NCBI GenBank assembly: GCA_016297495.1 | Contig: JAEDGN010000036.1 | Location: 1-25,908, forward strand | Direction of reading: 5' to 3' | DNA length: 25,908 bases | DNA from: Coprococcus sp. | Lineage (GTDB): Bacteria > Bacillota > Clostridia > Lachnospirales > Lachnospiraceae | Shown here: piece after piece, positions 1-8,927 of the stretch | How positions within the stretch are numbered: the first letter of the stretch is position 1 | Layout: each line of letters begins with the position of its first letter | Translations under genes and position numbers: made by a program | The notes under the pieces: generated by a model | The model's input: the letters and a program-made list of their open reading frames with translations, nothing else | What the model was told of the DNA's origin: nothing | Database searches by the model: none

Positions 1-28
1 GAGTCAATTATAGTTGGATGAGACAGTT

Positions 29-1132
29 ATGAAGAAAAAAGTCATGTTAGTATTTGGAACCAGGCCGGAGGCTATTAAAATGTGTCCGCTGGTGAATGAA
101 CTTAAGAAGAGAAGCCATGTATTTGATACATGTGTATGCGTGACAGGACAGCATCGTCAGATGCTGGATCAGGTACTGGAAACTTTTCAGGTGGAACCGG
201 ACTATGATCTTTCTATTATGAAAGAGAAACAGAGCCTGTTTAGTATTACGGTGGATATTCTGGAGAAGATTAAAGAAGTACTGGAACAGGAAAAACCGGA
301 TGTAGTACTGGTTCATGGTGACACAAGTACGACCTTTGTGACGGCTTTAGCCTGTTTTTATCTGAATATTCCTGTCGGACATGTGGAAGCGGGACTCCGG
401 ACCTATAATATCGCAAGTCCGTATCCGGAGGAATTCAACAGACAGGCAGTCAGCATTATCAGCCGGTTTAATTTTGCACCGACGGAACTGGCCAGGAAGA
501 ATCTTCTGTCGGAGGGCAAGAAGCCGGAGAGTATTTTTGTGACGGGTAATACAGTTATCGATGCTTTAAAGACAACGGTAAGGGAGGATTACAGTCATCC
601 CGAGCTGGAATGGGCTTCGGACAGCCGTCTGGTACTGATAACAGCCCATCGGAGAGAGAACCTCGGTACACCGATGAAGCATATGTTCTCGGCTATCAGG
701 CGTGTCTTGGATGAACATCCGGATGTTAAAGCCATTTACCCGATCCATATGAATCCTCTTGTCAGAGAGACAGCTGAAGCGGTTTTTGACGGCGAGAGCC
801 GTCTGCATATCATTGAGCCGCTGGATGTTCTGGATTTTCATAATTTTATGGCCAGAAGCCATATTATTCTGACAGATTCCGGAGGTATACAGGAGGAGGC
901 ACCATCTCTCGGAAAGCCGGTTCTGGTTATGAGAGATACAACAGAACGTCCGGAGGGCGTGGAGGCCGGAACTCTGAAATTAACAGGAACAGATGAGGAA
1001 CCGATATACAGCAGCTTTACACGACTGCTGGATGATCCTGCGGAATACGACAGGATGAGCAGAGCCAGCAATCCTTATGGAGACGGAAGAGCCTGCATGA
1101 GAATTGCTGATATACTGGAACAGGAGCTTTAA
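29..1132 (+). CDS. wecB: UDP-N-acetylglucosamine 2-epimerase (non-hydrolysing)
   Basis: Interconverts UDP-GlcNAc and UDP-ManNAc in the cytosol, supplying ManNAc units for surface glycans. Family signatures run along the whole protein: GTRPEAIKM near the N-terminus, HGDTSTT, GHVEAGLRT followed by PYPEEFNR, TGNTVIDA, TAHRREN, and the C-terminal DSGGIQEEAP and RPEGVEAGT that hold the nucleotide. About 367 residues, normal for the family. The ATG at 29 is chosen because it places the GTRPE motif at the usual distance from the N-terminus; an in-frame TTG at 14 is possible but adds residues not typical of the family. It is followed 2 bases later by a glycosyltransferase gene, so it is part of the polysaccharide operon, whose promoter lies outside the window. 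Non-hydrolysing type rather than the sialic-acid hydrolysing type is inferred from the motif set. Confidence 0.95.
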   Translation: MKKKVMLVFGTRPEAIKMCPLVNELKKRSHVFDTCVCVTGQHRQMLDQVLETFQVEPDYDLSIMKEKQSLFSITVDILEKIKEVLEQEKPDVVLVHGDTSTTFVTALACFYLNIPVGHVEAGLRTYNIASPYPEEFNRQAVSIISRFNFAPTELARKNLLSEGKKPESIFVTGNTVIDALKTTVREDYSHPELEWASDSRLVLITAHRRENLGTPMKHMFSAIRRVLDEHPDVKAIYPIHMNPLVRETAEAVFDGESRLHIIEPLDVLDFHNFMARSHIILTDSGGIQEEAPSLGKPVLVMRDTTERPEGVEAGTLKLTGTDEEPIYSSFTRLLDDPAEYDRMSRASNPYGDGRACMRIADILEQEL

Positions 1133-1134
1133 TC

Positions 1135-2241
1135 ATGTCTGACAGACGGAAAATTCATGTATATATGATGGGATCCCGGCCTTCCGTAAAAGGCGGGATG
1201 AGCAGTGTGGTCAAGCAGTTGCTGCAGCATGACTGGGGAACAGATATGGACATACATTATATATCGACCCATGTCTCCGGCTCAGTGATGAAAAGATGCT
1301 GTCTTTTTGTTAAAAGTTATCTATATCTGTTGCTGTTATTGATTTTCCGAAGAAGAAAAATAGATGTTTTATATCTGCATATGTCCTATAAGGGCAGCTT
1401 TACAAGAAAATATCTGATTTATAAGCTGGCGGATGCTTTTGGGAAAAAAGTTATCCTTCATCTTCATGGTTCTGAGTTCAGACAGTATTATGAAGGGGCG
1501 GAAACGGCACGAAAGCGGAGAATACGTGAACTCTTCGAGGGGAGTGAGCGGGTCATTGTTCTGGGAGAATACTGGTGCGAGTTTATTCACAGTATTGCAC
1601 CGAAAACGGTCATTGACGTGATTCAGAATGCGGTATCCATACCGGAAGATACGGTTTTGTGGAATGATCTGTCGGTGCAGCTTCTGTATATGGGTGTATT
1701 GATTCCGCGTAAGGGAGTTAAGGATCTGATTGACGCTATGGGTATCCTGGATGGACGGGGACTGATCGGTCTCCGGAATGTCAAACTGGTAATAGGCGGA
1801 ACCGGTGATGAGATGGAGCAGCTGAAAAATCAGTGCCGGGAGCTTCAGCTGGAACATTGTATTGAATTTGCCGGATGGGTGGACGGAGAAGCGAAGAAGA
1901 AGCTGCTTCGGAGCAGTCAGTGTCTGATTTTGCCGTCTTACAACGAGGGATTGCCGGTGGCTATTCTGGAAGCATTGAGTTACGGTGTACCTGTTATCAG
2001 TACAGATGTGGGCAGTATCCGGGAAGCAGTTATCGAAGGTGTCAACGGACATCTGGTTCGAAAACACGCACCGGAAGAGATAGCGGATGCTATTGCAGAT
2101 ATTATCAGCGATAAAACGGTATGGCTGGATTATAGCCGTCATGCAAGAAAAACGGCAAAGCAGACATTTGATGAGAATGTATTTTTTGAGAAGATAGAAA
2201 CAATCGTTCGTTCAGCTGTTAATGGAGGAAGAGACAAATGA
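1135..2241 (+). CDS. Glycosyltransferase family 4 (GT-B fold)
   Basis: Probably adds a sugar from a nucleotide donor to the lipid-linked repeat unit at the cytoplasmic face of the membrane. 368 residues. The N-terminal half has the GT4 acceptor-side motif KGGMSSVV (residues 19-26), a hydrophobic stretch near 60-72 that may help membrane contact, and LHLHGSEF (109-116). The donor half has LYMGVLIPRKGV, GGTGDE and the EX7E pair E271/E279 in YNEGLPVAILEA, then GVPVISTDVGSIREAV. The ATG at 1135 lies 2 bases after the wecB stop with AGGAG just upstream. The last 4 bases overlap the next start (ATGA), indicating translational coupling. Sugar specificity cannot be read from sequence. Confidence 0.92.
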   Translation: MSDRRKIHVYMMGSRPSVKGGMSSVVKQLLQHDWGTDMDIHYISTHVSGSVMKRCCLFVKSYLYLLLLLIFRRRKIDVLYLHMSYKGSFTRKYLIYKLADAFGKKVILHLHGSEFRQYYEGAETARKRRIRELFEGSERVIVLGEYWCEFIHSIAPKTVIDVIQNAVSIPEDTVLWNDLSVQLLYMGVLIPRKGVKDLIDAMGILDGRGLIGLRNVKLVIGGTGDEMEQLKNQCRELQLEHCIEFAGWVDGEAKKKLLRSSQCLILPSYNEGLPVAILEALSYGVPVISTDVGSIREAVIEGVNGHLVRKHAPEEIADAIADIISDKTVWLDYSRHARKTAKQTFDENVFFEKIETIVRSAVNGGRDK

Positions 2242-3284
2242 CAAGGCCACGAATCAGCGTGATCATTCCTGTTTATAAGGTGGAAGCCTATCTGAGGCGG
2301 TGTATTGACAGTGTTATCAGTCAGAGTTACAAAGATCTTGAGATTATTCTGGTGGATGACGGTTCGCCGGATAACTGTGGGGTCATCTGTGATGAATATG
2401 CATGCAGGGACGCCAGAATCCATGTCATCCATCAGGAGAATATGGGACTGTACGGTGCCAGGAATACGGGATTGGAAGCTGCCAGTGGTGAATATATCAG
2501 CTTTGTTGACAGCGATGACTGGATTGAGGCGGATATGTATGCCTGTATGCTTGAAATTATTGATGACTGTCATCCGGATATGGTCCGATTTGGATTGAAA
2601 AAAATGTTGTCAGGAAAGATCATGTCTGAAAGAAAAATGGCCTATGCAAATGGTTTTTATAAAGGAGAACTGCTGAATTCTCAGAGACTGGATATAATCA
2701 GTAATGAACATATATTGGATTATAAGAAAGAGCGGCTTATGTCTGCCTGTACAAATCTTTACAGAAGAGAACTGGTTATGGAGTACGGACTCCGCTTTGT
2801 TTCTGAACGGGAGATATTAAATGAGGACTATCTCTTCGTACTTCAGGTATTTATGGCGGCAGAATCAGTTTATATCATTGACAAAACTTTTTACTGTTAT
2901 GATACGCGGGAAGGCTCCATTACCATGTCATATCGTGAAAATATGTTTGAGCGCAAGAAGAAACTGTTTCAAATGTACTGCCGGAGTGTGAATACACAGG
3001 ATAAAAATGTGCGAATCAGACTGAAGAATTTTTACATTGACTGTGTCTATGCTTGTGTGGTGAATGAATGCGGTGATTATCGCGGCAGGGCAGATTCTAT
3101 TGCAACCATCAGGGATTTGCTTGATGATGAAAGACTTCAAAAATATTTATCGGATAATCGAAAGCTGGCCGGTTCTGGAAAGGCAAAATGTATCTGCTTT
3201 CTGATGAGGCATCGTCTGGCCGTGGGTATGTATGGCGGTTATCGGTTATTGAAATATCTTAGAAAAGGACGAATGCATAAATGA
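2238..3284 (+). CDS. Glycosyltransferase family 2 (GT-A fold)
   Basis: Inverting GT-A glycosyltransferase expected to extend the polysaccharide repeat unit on its lipid carrier. 348 residues. The catalytic domain is at the N-terminus: SVIIPVYKVEAYLRRC, VDDGSPDN at 39-46, QENMGLYGARNTGLE, and the metal-binding DSDD at 91-94. The C-terminal half is typical of capsule-type GT2 enzymes and contains a conserved-looking NEDYLF segment. The start overlaps the preceding stop by ATGA, and its own stop overlaps the next start in the same way, so three consecutive genes are translationally coupled. Donor and acceptor are unknown. Confidence 0.92.
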   Translation: MTRPRISVIIPVYKVEAYLRRCIDSVISQSYKDLEIILVDDGSPDNCGVICDEYACRDARIHVIHQENMGLYGARNTGLEAASGEYISFVDSDDWIEADMYACMLEIIDDCHPDMVRFGLKKMLSGKIMSERKMAYANGFYKGELLNSQRLDIISNEHILDYKKERLMSACTNLYRRELVMEYGLRFVSEREILNEDYLFVLQVFMAAESVYIIDKTFYCYDTREGSITMSYRENMFERKKKLFQMYCRSVNTQDKNVRIRLKNFYIDCVYACVVNECGDYRGRADSIATIRDLLDDERLQKYLSDNRKLAGSGKAKCICFLMRHRLAVGMYGGYRLLKYLRKGRMHK

Positions 3285-5590
3285 CAAAGTATAGTAAGAT
3301 ATTGATTTATATTGTATTGCTGTCAGCTTTATTCGACAATATGTTGATAGATTTTCTAAGATTGCCGTCGGCGATCCGATATATTAATGATGTCATTATT
3401 CTGTTTTTATTATTGAATTGTCTGAAGGAAAGCAGGAAAGACTGGAAACAAATAGGATATCATTTGCATCAGAACGGATGGTTGGAGACAGTCAGGGGGG
3501 TTTATCGGCAGCCTGGCCCTATGAATGTTATGATAGCCATCCTTTTTTTCAGTTTGATGCTCATACCGGGACTGCTTATTAATGGAGGATCACCACTCCA
3601 TATTTTGTGGGCTGTACGGAACTATTATCGTTTTTTTGCGTTTTATATCATTTGTATCCATACTTTTGATAAAGATGATGTTATAAATATTCTTGAATTG
3701 TTTTGTAAAATATATTATGTGAATCTGGTATTATGCCTGATTGAATGTTTTGTTTTTGGAAAAACGAGGGATTATCTTGGCGGTATATTTGGTGTTTCCA
3801 AAGGATGTAATGGCTATTTGAATATTTTTCTCTGTATTGTGTTGAGTTATGTATGCTGTAAATATATGAAGATGAAAGTGTCAACAGCATATATGGCATT
3901 TATTTTAATCAGTACTATGCTCATTGCCGGTCTTGCAGAATTGAAAATTATTTTTATCGAAATGGTTATTATTGTAGGATTGGTTATACTCATGCACCGG
4001 CATGATAAACGTATTTGGGTGATTCTGAAATTCAGTATTGCTGTTATTGCCATAGGTCTTGTGTCATTGCTTGTGGTTGCTCCGGATCATTTTTTTATAT
4101 TGATCAATCCGCTGCGTTTGTTTGAATATGCCGGAAGTAAAAATCTCGGATATAATCTGAGCCGTTTCCATGCTTTTTCTAATATCAATCAATTGTTTTT
4201 CCATGGGAACCCTCTGCTCAATTTATTTGGTCTTGGATTTGGCAATTGTGAGTATTCATCGTTTTCTTTTCTGCAGAGCCCATTTTATGGTGAATATGGT
4301 CAGTATAATTATCGATGGTTCATGCATCAGATGTTATTCCTGGAAACGGGTTACCTGGGGTTGCTGGGGTATATAGGTACTTTGGCAGCTGTGGTGGCAG
4401 GTGCATGGAAAAACAGAAATAAACAGAGACACGAATTCCTTCATGAATTTGTCGTTGTGATGGGAATAATAGCAATAATGAATGTTTGGTATGATGCTTC
4501 GCTTAGATCGGAATGTGCCTATATGATATGGTTTGTTCTGGCAACATCGGCAATTGTGGTTAGAAAGGATGATGATAAAATGCGCCAGCCTATAGATTTT
4601 GTGATTGCCTGGGTAGATGGCAATGATGTGGAATGGCAGAAGGAGAAAAACAGGTATCTCCATCCGGATGATGATGGAAGCCAGTTTGATGCAAGTGCTA
4701 CGCGTTACAGAGACTGGGAAAATCTGCGTTATTGGTTCAGAGCTGTGGATAAATATGCTCCGTGGGTTCGAAAGATTCATCTTATTACATGCGGACATAA
4801 GCCGGAATGGCTGAATACGGAAGCACCTAAACTGCATCTGGTGAAACACAGCGATTACATTCCTGAGGAATATCTTCCGACATTCAGTTCGCATCCGATT
4901 GAGTTAAATCTACATCGAATACCGGGATTGAGTGAACAGTTTGTGTATTTTAATGATGATTTCTTCTTAAATGCACCTGTTGAGCCGGAGGATTTCTTTG
5001 TTGATGATTTGCCTTGTGACAGTCTGGAAGAAAAACCTATGACATTTCCAGCACATTTGCTTACGAATAGTGTTTTTGTCAATGATCTGATATTTGCCAA
5101 TGAACATTTTCAGCGAAAAAAGAATAAAAAAGAATTGTGGCGGAAATGGTACAGTCTGAAAGACCCTCATGTGATGATCAAGAATATGATTTTATCAACT
5201 TTTAATGATGAAACTTTTCTCGGACTGAACATTCACCATCTTCCTCAGGCTTATCTAAAAAAGACATTTAAAGAGGTGTGGGAACTTGAACCGAAATTGC
5301 TGGCGGAGACATGTTCACATCGTTTCAGGGATGAGCGGGATGTCAGCCAGTGTGTTTTCAAGTTCTGGCAGCTGCTCAATGGCAGATTCTATAACTATAA
5401 TAAAAGAAAATTTGGTCGTTCTTTTTTGGTATCAAAAATGACTCCGGATATATGTCAGGCTATCAGGAACCATCAATACAAAGCAATCTGTATCAATGAT
5501 TCTGACAATATTGATTTTGAGAAGACAAAGCAGATGATCAATGAGGCATTTGAAGAAGCTCTTCCTGAAAAGTCTGTCTATGAAAGATAG
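3281..5590 (+). CDS. Wzy-like polymerase fused to Stealth sugar-phosphate transferase
   Basis: One uninterrupted 769-residue frame with two recognisable parts. Residues 1 to about 430 form a polytopic membrane protein with around ten hydrophobic segments and a GLGFGNCEYS-type loop before residue 350, resembling Wzy/O-antigen polymerases. Residues 434-769 carry all four Stealth regions: CR1 with IDFVIAWVDGND (438-449), CR2 with RYRDWENLRYWFRAV (475-489) and FVYFNDDFFL (554-563), CR3 around IHHLPQAYLKKTF (651-663) and HRFRDERDVSQ, and CR4 with YKAICINDSDN (733-743). Stealth proteins transfer sugar-1-phosphate and build phosphodiester-linked glycans. The two activities normally occur as separate proteins. 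An internal ATG at 4580 with an upstream AAGGA could also yield a free Stealth domain. The polymerase assignment rests on topology and context; the Stealth assignment is firm. Confidence 0.85.
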   Translation: MTKYSKILIYIVLLSALFDNMLIDFLRLPSAIRYINDVIILFLLLNCLKESRKDWKQIGYHLHQNGWLETVRGVYRQPGPMNVMIAILFFSLMLIPGLLINGGSPLHILWAVRNYYRFFAFYIICIHTFDKDDVINILELFCKIYYVNLVLCLIECFVFGKTRDYLGGIFGVSKGCNGYLNIFLCIVLSYVCCKYMKMKVSTAYMAFILISTMLIAGLAELKIIFIEMVIIVGLVILMHRHDKRIWVILKFSIAVIAIGLVSLLVVAPDHFFILINPLRLFEYAGSKNLGYNLSRFHAFSNINQLFFHGNPLLNLFGLGFGNCEYSSFSFLQSPFYGEYGQYNYRWFMHQMLFLETGYLGLLGYIGTLAAVVAGAWKNRNKQRHEFLHEFVVVMGIIAIMNVWYDASLRSECAYMIWFVLATSAIVVRKDDDKMRQPIDFVIAWVDGNDVEWQKEKNRYLHPDDDGSQFDASATRYRDWENLRYWFRAVDKYAPWVRKIHLITCGHKPEWLNTEAPKLHLVKHSDYIPEEYLPTFSSHPIELNLHRIPGLSEQFVYFNDDFFLNAPVEPEDFFVDDLPCDSLEEKPMTFPAHLLTNSVFVNDLIFANEHFQRKKNKKELWRKWYSLKDPHVMIKNMILSTFNDETFLGLNIHHLPQAYLKKTFKEVWELEPKLLAETCSHRFRDERDVSQCVFKFWQLLNGRFYNYNKRKFGRSFLVSKMTPDICQAIRNHQYKAICINDSDNIDFEKTKQMINEAFEEALPEKSVYER
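4562..4582 (+). promoter_or_regulatory. Possible internal ribosome binding site and start for the Stealth domain
   Basis: AGAAAGGATG at 4562-4571 precedes an in-frame ATG at 4580-4582, with about 10 bases between AAGGA and the ATG. This ATG is codon 434 and sits four residues before the first Stealth motif, where a stand-alone Stealth protein would begin. Translation from here would give a soluble 336-residue enzyme in addition to the fusion. It may instead be the relic of a former separate gene. Confidence 0.35.
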
Positions 5591-5611
5591 AATTGATAAG
5601 GAAAGAAATAT

Positions 5612-6769
5612 ATGAAGATTTTGGTGTTGGGCGCGTATTATTCTAATAATCTTGGTGATGGTGTCATATGTGAATGTACTGCGGCAAGATTAAAGAAGAA
5701 TTTCCCGAATGCAGAGATTCATGTGAAGGATATTGTGGATAGAAATGACTTTGAAGTATTCGAAGGAGTTTCCTATCAGGAATTGAAACGCAGGACAAAG
5801 CGAGAAAAATTACGAAGATTGGCAACACGATGCGGCTGGGATAAAACCCTGACTCATGAAGAGCATCGTCTGAATCAGTGCCAGCCTCACATTGAGGAAG
5901 TATGTGAGACGGCATATGATTTAGTAGTAGTTGCAGGCGGGCAGCTTTTTATGGACAGATATTTCCTTTTTTTGGAGGAGTATATCAGACGAATGACCAA
6001 AATGCAGACGCCGGTTTATCTGAATGCCTGTGGTACAGGGCCGGTCTGCAGTAAAACTATCAGGAAACGCTTTTCGGATGCTCTCAGGAGTCCCTATGTC
6101 AGATTGATATCCTGCAGGGATGATGCAGCGCTGATGCAGAAAATTTATGCAGGCAAAGACAATCGGGTTAGGGAGACCTATGATCCGGCACTCTGGTGCA
6201 GTGATGTTTACAATGTAAAAAAAGATTCGGCTGCAGAGGTGACAGGGCTGGGCCTGATGTATACCAGAAGTGTTGATTCAGAAAAGGCAGCAGACTTCTG
6301 GGTGAAGCTGATTCGGCAGTTTGAAAAAAGCGGGAAAAAGTGGAAGATCTTTGTCAATGGTTCGGAAGATGATATAGTCTTTGTCCGGTATGTGCTTTCC
6401 AGGCTGCCGGAACTGGAGGGCTCTTTTGAGGATTATTGTGTGCCTGTTCCAAAGCGTCCGGATGAACTGGTAGCAATGATTGCCGGGTTTAAGAGTATTG
6501 TTTCTTTTCGCCTGCATAGCCATATCATTGCAGCAGCTCTGGATGTGCCATCTATCGCACTGGTTTGGGATGGTAAGCTGAGGTTTTATTTTGAAAAAAT
6601 AGGCCATGGAGAGCGGTGTATGACAGTTGATGCTGATCCGGATGAAGTAATAAAACGGTTAGATAGAGCCGAGACTGAAGGGTATGATCGAAGAATGATA
6701 GAAGATCAGAAAAAATATGCGGATAATCTGCTGTATAAAGCGATTTGTGAGGATATGGAGCAGGTGTGA
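5612..6769 (+). CDS. Polysaccharide pyruvyl transferase family protein
   Basis: Member of the CsaB/WcaK family, which transfers pyruvate from phosphoenolpyruvate onto a sugar of a surface glycan to form a charged ketal. 385 residues. Visible family marks are the N-terminal LGAYYSNNLGDGVI (residues 6-19), VVVAGGQLF at 106-113, the central LNACGTGP loop, and the strongly conserved C-terminal SFRLHSHIIAAA (298-309) followed by DVPSIALVWDGKL. The ATG at 5612 has AAGGAAAG upstream. The gene lies 21 bases after the Stealth fusion and its stop overlaps or abuts the flippase start. In SLH-bearing Gram-positives, CsaB pyruvylates ManNAc so that SLH domains can bind; a role of that kind is plausible here because an SLH protein is encoded nearby. 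Confidence 0.85.
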   Translation: MKILVLGAYYSNNLGDGVICECTAARLKKNFPNAEIHVKDIVDRNDFEVFEGVSYQELKRRTKREKLRRLATRCGWDKTLTHEEHRLNQCQPHIEEVCETAYDLVVVAGGQLFMDRYFLFLEEYIRRMTKMQTPVYLNACGTGPVCSKTIRKRFSDALRSPYVRLISCRDDAALMQKIYAGKDNRVRETYDPALWCSDVYNVKKDSAAEVTGLGLMYTRSVDSEKAADFWVKLIRQFEKSGKKWKIFVNGSEDDIVFVRYVLSRLPELEGSFEDYCVPVPKRPDELVAMIAGFKSIVSFRLHSHIIAAALDVPSIALVWDGKLRFYFEKIGHGERCMTVDADPDEVIKRLDRAETEGYDRRMIEDQKKYADNLLYKAICEDMEQV

Positions 6770-6771
6770 TT

Positions 6772-8304
6772 ATGAGCCGAACGAAGAATTCTCTTTTAAA
6801 TATCATGGCTTCCATTGGCGGACAGCTGCTGACTAATGTTCTGCGCTGGATATGCAGGATGGTATTTATTTATACATTGGGTAAGGAGTATCTGGGTATC
6901 TCCAGTCTGTATGCCAATATATTGACCATCCTTAGCCTGTCTGAGCTTGGACTTGGCTCTGCTATCACTTATAGTCTCTACAAGCCTTTGGCTGAGAATG
7001 ATACAGAGACAGTCAGGTCATTGATGGCTTTTTTTAAAAAGGCTTATCGGTGGATCGGAATCGCAGTAATGGGCCTGGGATTATGTCTGATGCCATTTTT
7101 GCCATATCTGATGACTGGATCAACGGAAGTCATCAATATCTATTTGTATTATCTGTTGTATCTGGCACAGACAGTGGTATCATATTTATTCTTTGCATAT
7201 AAGGCAATATTATTGACGGCAGATCAGAAGAAATACATCGCCGATGTAGTGATGTATATATTGCAGATCATCATGAATGCAGTTCAGATTGTCATTTTAT
7301 TTGTATGGCATTCTTTTTTTGCTTATACAGCGGCGGTTATTGTATATAATATTGTGCAGAATATGGCTGTGGCCTTCATTGTGGATCGTAAGTATCCTTA
7401 TCTGAAGGGGCCGGTCAAAAAACTTTCCAGAGAGCAGTGCAAGGACGTATTTTCAAGGGTCTATGCCATGTCCCTGTACCGTATATGCAATGTCATCGGA
7501 ACATCTACGGATAATTTGATTATTTCGGCAAATATCAGTGTCATTGCGGTGGGCCTCTATGATAATTATTATATGATCATTCAGGTCATTCAGAAAATGC
7601 TGACGGGAGTTTTTCAGGCATTTACATCAAGCCTTGGTAATTTCTATGTGATGGAGAGCAGGGAACGCAACGAGTTCATGTTTCGAACGTTGAATCTGGC
7701 TAACAGCTGGCTGGTTGCCTTCTGTTCTGTATGCTTTGCCGTGTTACTTCAACCGTTTATCCAGCTTTGTTTTGGAACAGAATATTTATTGGATTATTCG
7801 GTAGTGATCATTATTGTCATTAACTTTGCGACCAATTTTATGCAGAATGTTGTCAGAATTTACAGAGACGCCAGCGGATTATTTGTAAGAGGTAAATATC
7901 GTGCGTTGTTGGCGGCAGTAATGAATCTGGTGATATCCATAATTCTGGTTAAAAAAATGGGGCTGGCGGGTGTATTTTTGGGTTCTATTATTAGCCGAAT
8001 GGTGACAACATGGTGGTTTGATGCGTGGATCTTGTATAAATATGGTTTTCATGTATCACCATGGCCATTTTACAGGAATTTTTTGGCCACAATGGTATTG
8101 ACTGTACTGAGTACGGTAGTGGTACAAAGCATTGCTGTGCCGTGGCAGGAGACAGTGTGGTTGACTATTTTATTTAAAGGAGTCTTGTGCGTGGTAATCA
8201 CTAATGGAATCTATCTGCTGGTATATGGGCGGAGTGAAGAATTCCGTTATCTGGTGGGTAAGGTTAAACAAATACTGGTTAAAAAGAAAACTGCGCAGAG
8301 ATAG
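6772..8304 (+). CDS. Polysaccharide repeat-unit flippase (Wzx-like, MOP superfamily)
   Basis: Multi-spanning inner-membrane protein expected to flip the undecaprenyl-linked repeat unit outward for polymerisation. 510 residues with about 12-14 hydrophobic segments. The N-terminus MSRTKNSLLNI, then GKEYLGISSLYANILTILSLSELGLGSAI-like sequence, is characteristic of the PST/Wzx group found with Gram-positive capsule clusters. The ATG at 6772 is preferred because it gives the usual MSRTKN beginning with GGAG at 6757-6760; an in-frame GTG at 6766 that overlaps the previous stop is an alternative. Together with the Wzy-like half of the fused protein it makes this a Wzx/Wzy-type assembly system rather than an ABC-transporter one. 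Confidence 0.9.
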   Translation: MSRTKNSLLNIMASIGGQLLTNVLRWICRMVFIYTLGKEYLGISSLYANILTILSLSELGLGSAITYSLYKPLAENDTETVRSLMAFFKKAYRWIGIAVMGLGLCLMPFLPYLMTGSTEVINIYLYYLLYLAQTVVSYLFFAYKAILLTADQKKYIADVVMYILQIIMNAVQIVILFVWHSFFAYTAAVIVYNIVQNMAVAFIVDRKYPYLKGPVKKLSREQCKDVFSRVYAMSLYRICNVIGTSTDNLIISANISVIAVGLYDNYYMIIQVIQKMLTGVFQAFTSSLGNFYVMESRERNEFMFRTLNLANSWLVAFCSVCFAVLLQPFIQLCFGTEYLLDYSVVIIIVINFATNFMQNVVRIYRDASGLFVRGKYRALLAAVMNLVISIILVKKMGLAGVFLGSIISRMVTTWWFDAWILYKYGFHVSPWPFYRNFLATMVLTVLSTVVVQSIAVPWQETVWLTILFKGVLCVVITNGIYLLVYGRSEEFRYLVGKVKQILVKKKTAQR

Positions 8305-8328
8305 AGTATATTGCAGGGAGAGGATGCA

Positions 8329-8865
8329 GTGTTACTGGGATATTTAAAAACTGAAAGAGAAAAAATAAAAAGAAGAAAATTAAAGGATAGACTTAAATTC
8401 TGTGGACAGAAAGTATATATTGATGCGTCTACAGTTTTAAGATATCCTGAGAATATTTCAATCGATAATTATGTGCATATACAGCCGGGCTGTAAGCTCT
8501 TTGGTGGTGGGGGAATAGAGATTGGAAGGGGAACAATTTTTGCTCATGATGTTCAGATTCTTTCTCAGAATCATTTGTATGATGCGGACGATTTGAAATA
8601 TCTGCCCTATGATGAGAGGATTGTAGATAAGTCGGTGCATGTAGGAGAATATGTGTGGATAGGGGCGCGCGTGCTGATCGTTCCAGGAATTACAATTGGA
8701 GATGGTGCTGTTATAGCCGCTGGGTCAGTCGTGACACGGGATGTTCCCAAATGTGCAGTTGTCGGAGGTAATCCCGCAAGGATTTTGAAGTACAGAGATG
8801 AACAGATTTTTGAAAATCTTAGAAAGGACTCACAAGGATATATAGAATTGTATAAAAAATATTAG
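8329..8865 (+). CDS. Hexapeptide-repeat O-acyltransferase (maltose/galactoside acetyltransferase-like)
   Basis: Left-handed beta-helix acyltransferase, likely acetylating a sugar of the same polysaccharide from acetyl-CoA. Isoleucine- and valine-led hexapeptides run through most of the 178 residues, with the usual loop containing LSQNHLYD and the C-terminal coil VHVGEYVWIGARVLIVPG, VIAAGSVVTRDVP and VVGGNPARILK. The GTG at 8329 is chosen because GGGAGAGG at 8316-8323 sits 5 bases before it; an in-frame TTG at 8311 has no comparable site. Last gene of the operon, 24 bases after the flippase and followed by a terminator. Acetyl rather than another acyl group is assumed from the family. Confidence 0.85.
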   Translation: MLLGYLKTEREKIKRRKLKDRLKFCGQKVYIDASTVLRYPENISIDNYVHIQPGCKLFGGGGIEIGRGTIFAHDVQILSQNHLYDADDLKYLPYDERIVDKSVHVGEYVWIGARVLIVPGITIGDGAVIAAGSVVTRDVPKCAVVGGNPARILKYRDEQIFENLRKDSQGYIELYKKY

Positions 8866-8880
8866 TAATATAAGTAAAAG

Positions 8881-8903
8881 GGAGGCGGCAATTCACCGCC
8901 TCC
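8881..8903 (+). terminator. Bidirectional intrinsic terminator between convergent genes
   Basis: An 8-bp perfect stem GGAGGCGG / CCGCCTCC encloses the 7-base loop CAATTCA. On the plus strand it is followed by TGTTTCATTT; on the minus strand by a CTTTTAC tract. It lies between the convergent ends of the acyltransferase gene and the SLH gene and can serve both. Confidence 0.8.
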
Positions 8904-8927
8904 TGTTTCATTTCCTACTAATAGGAT

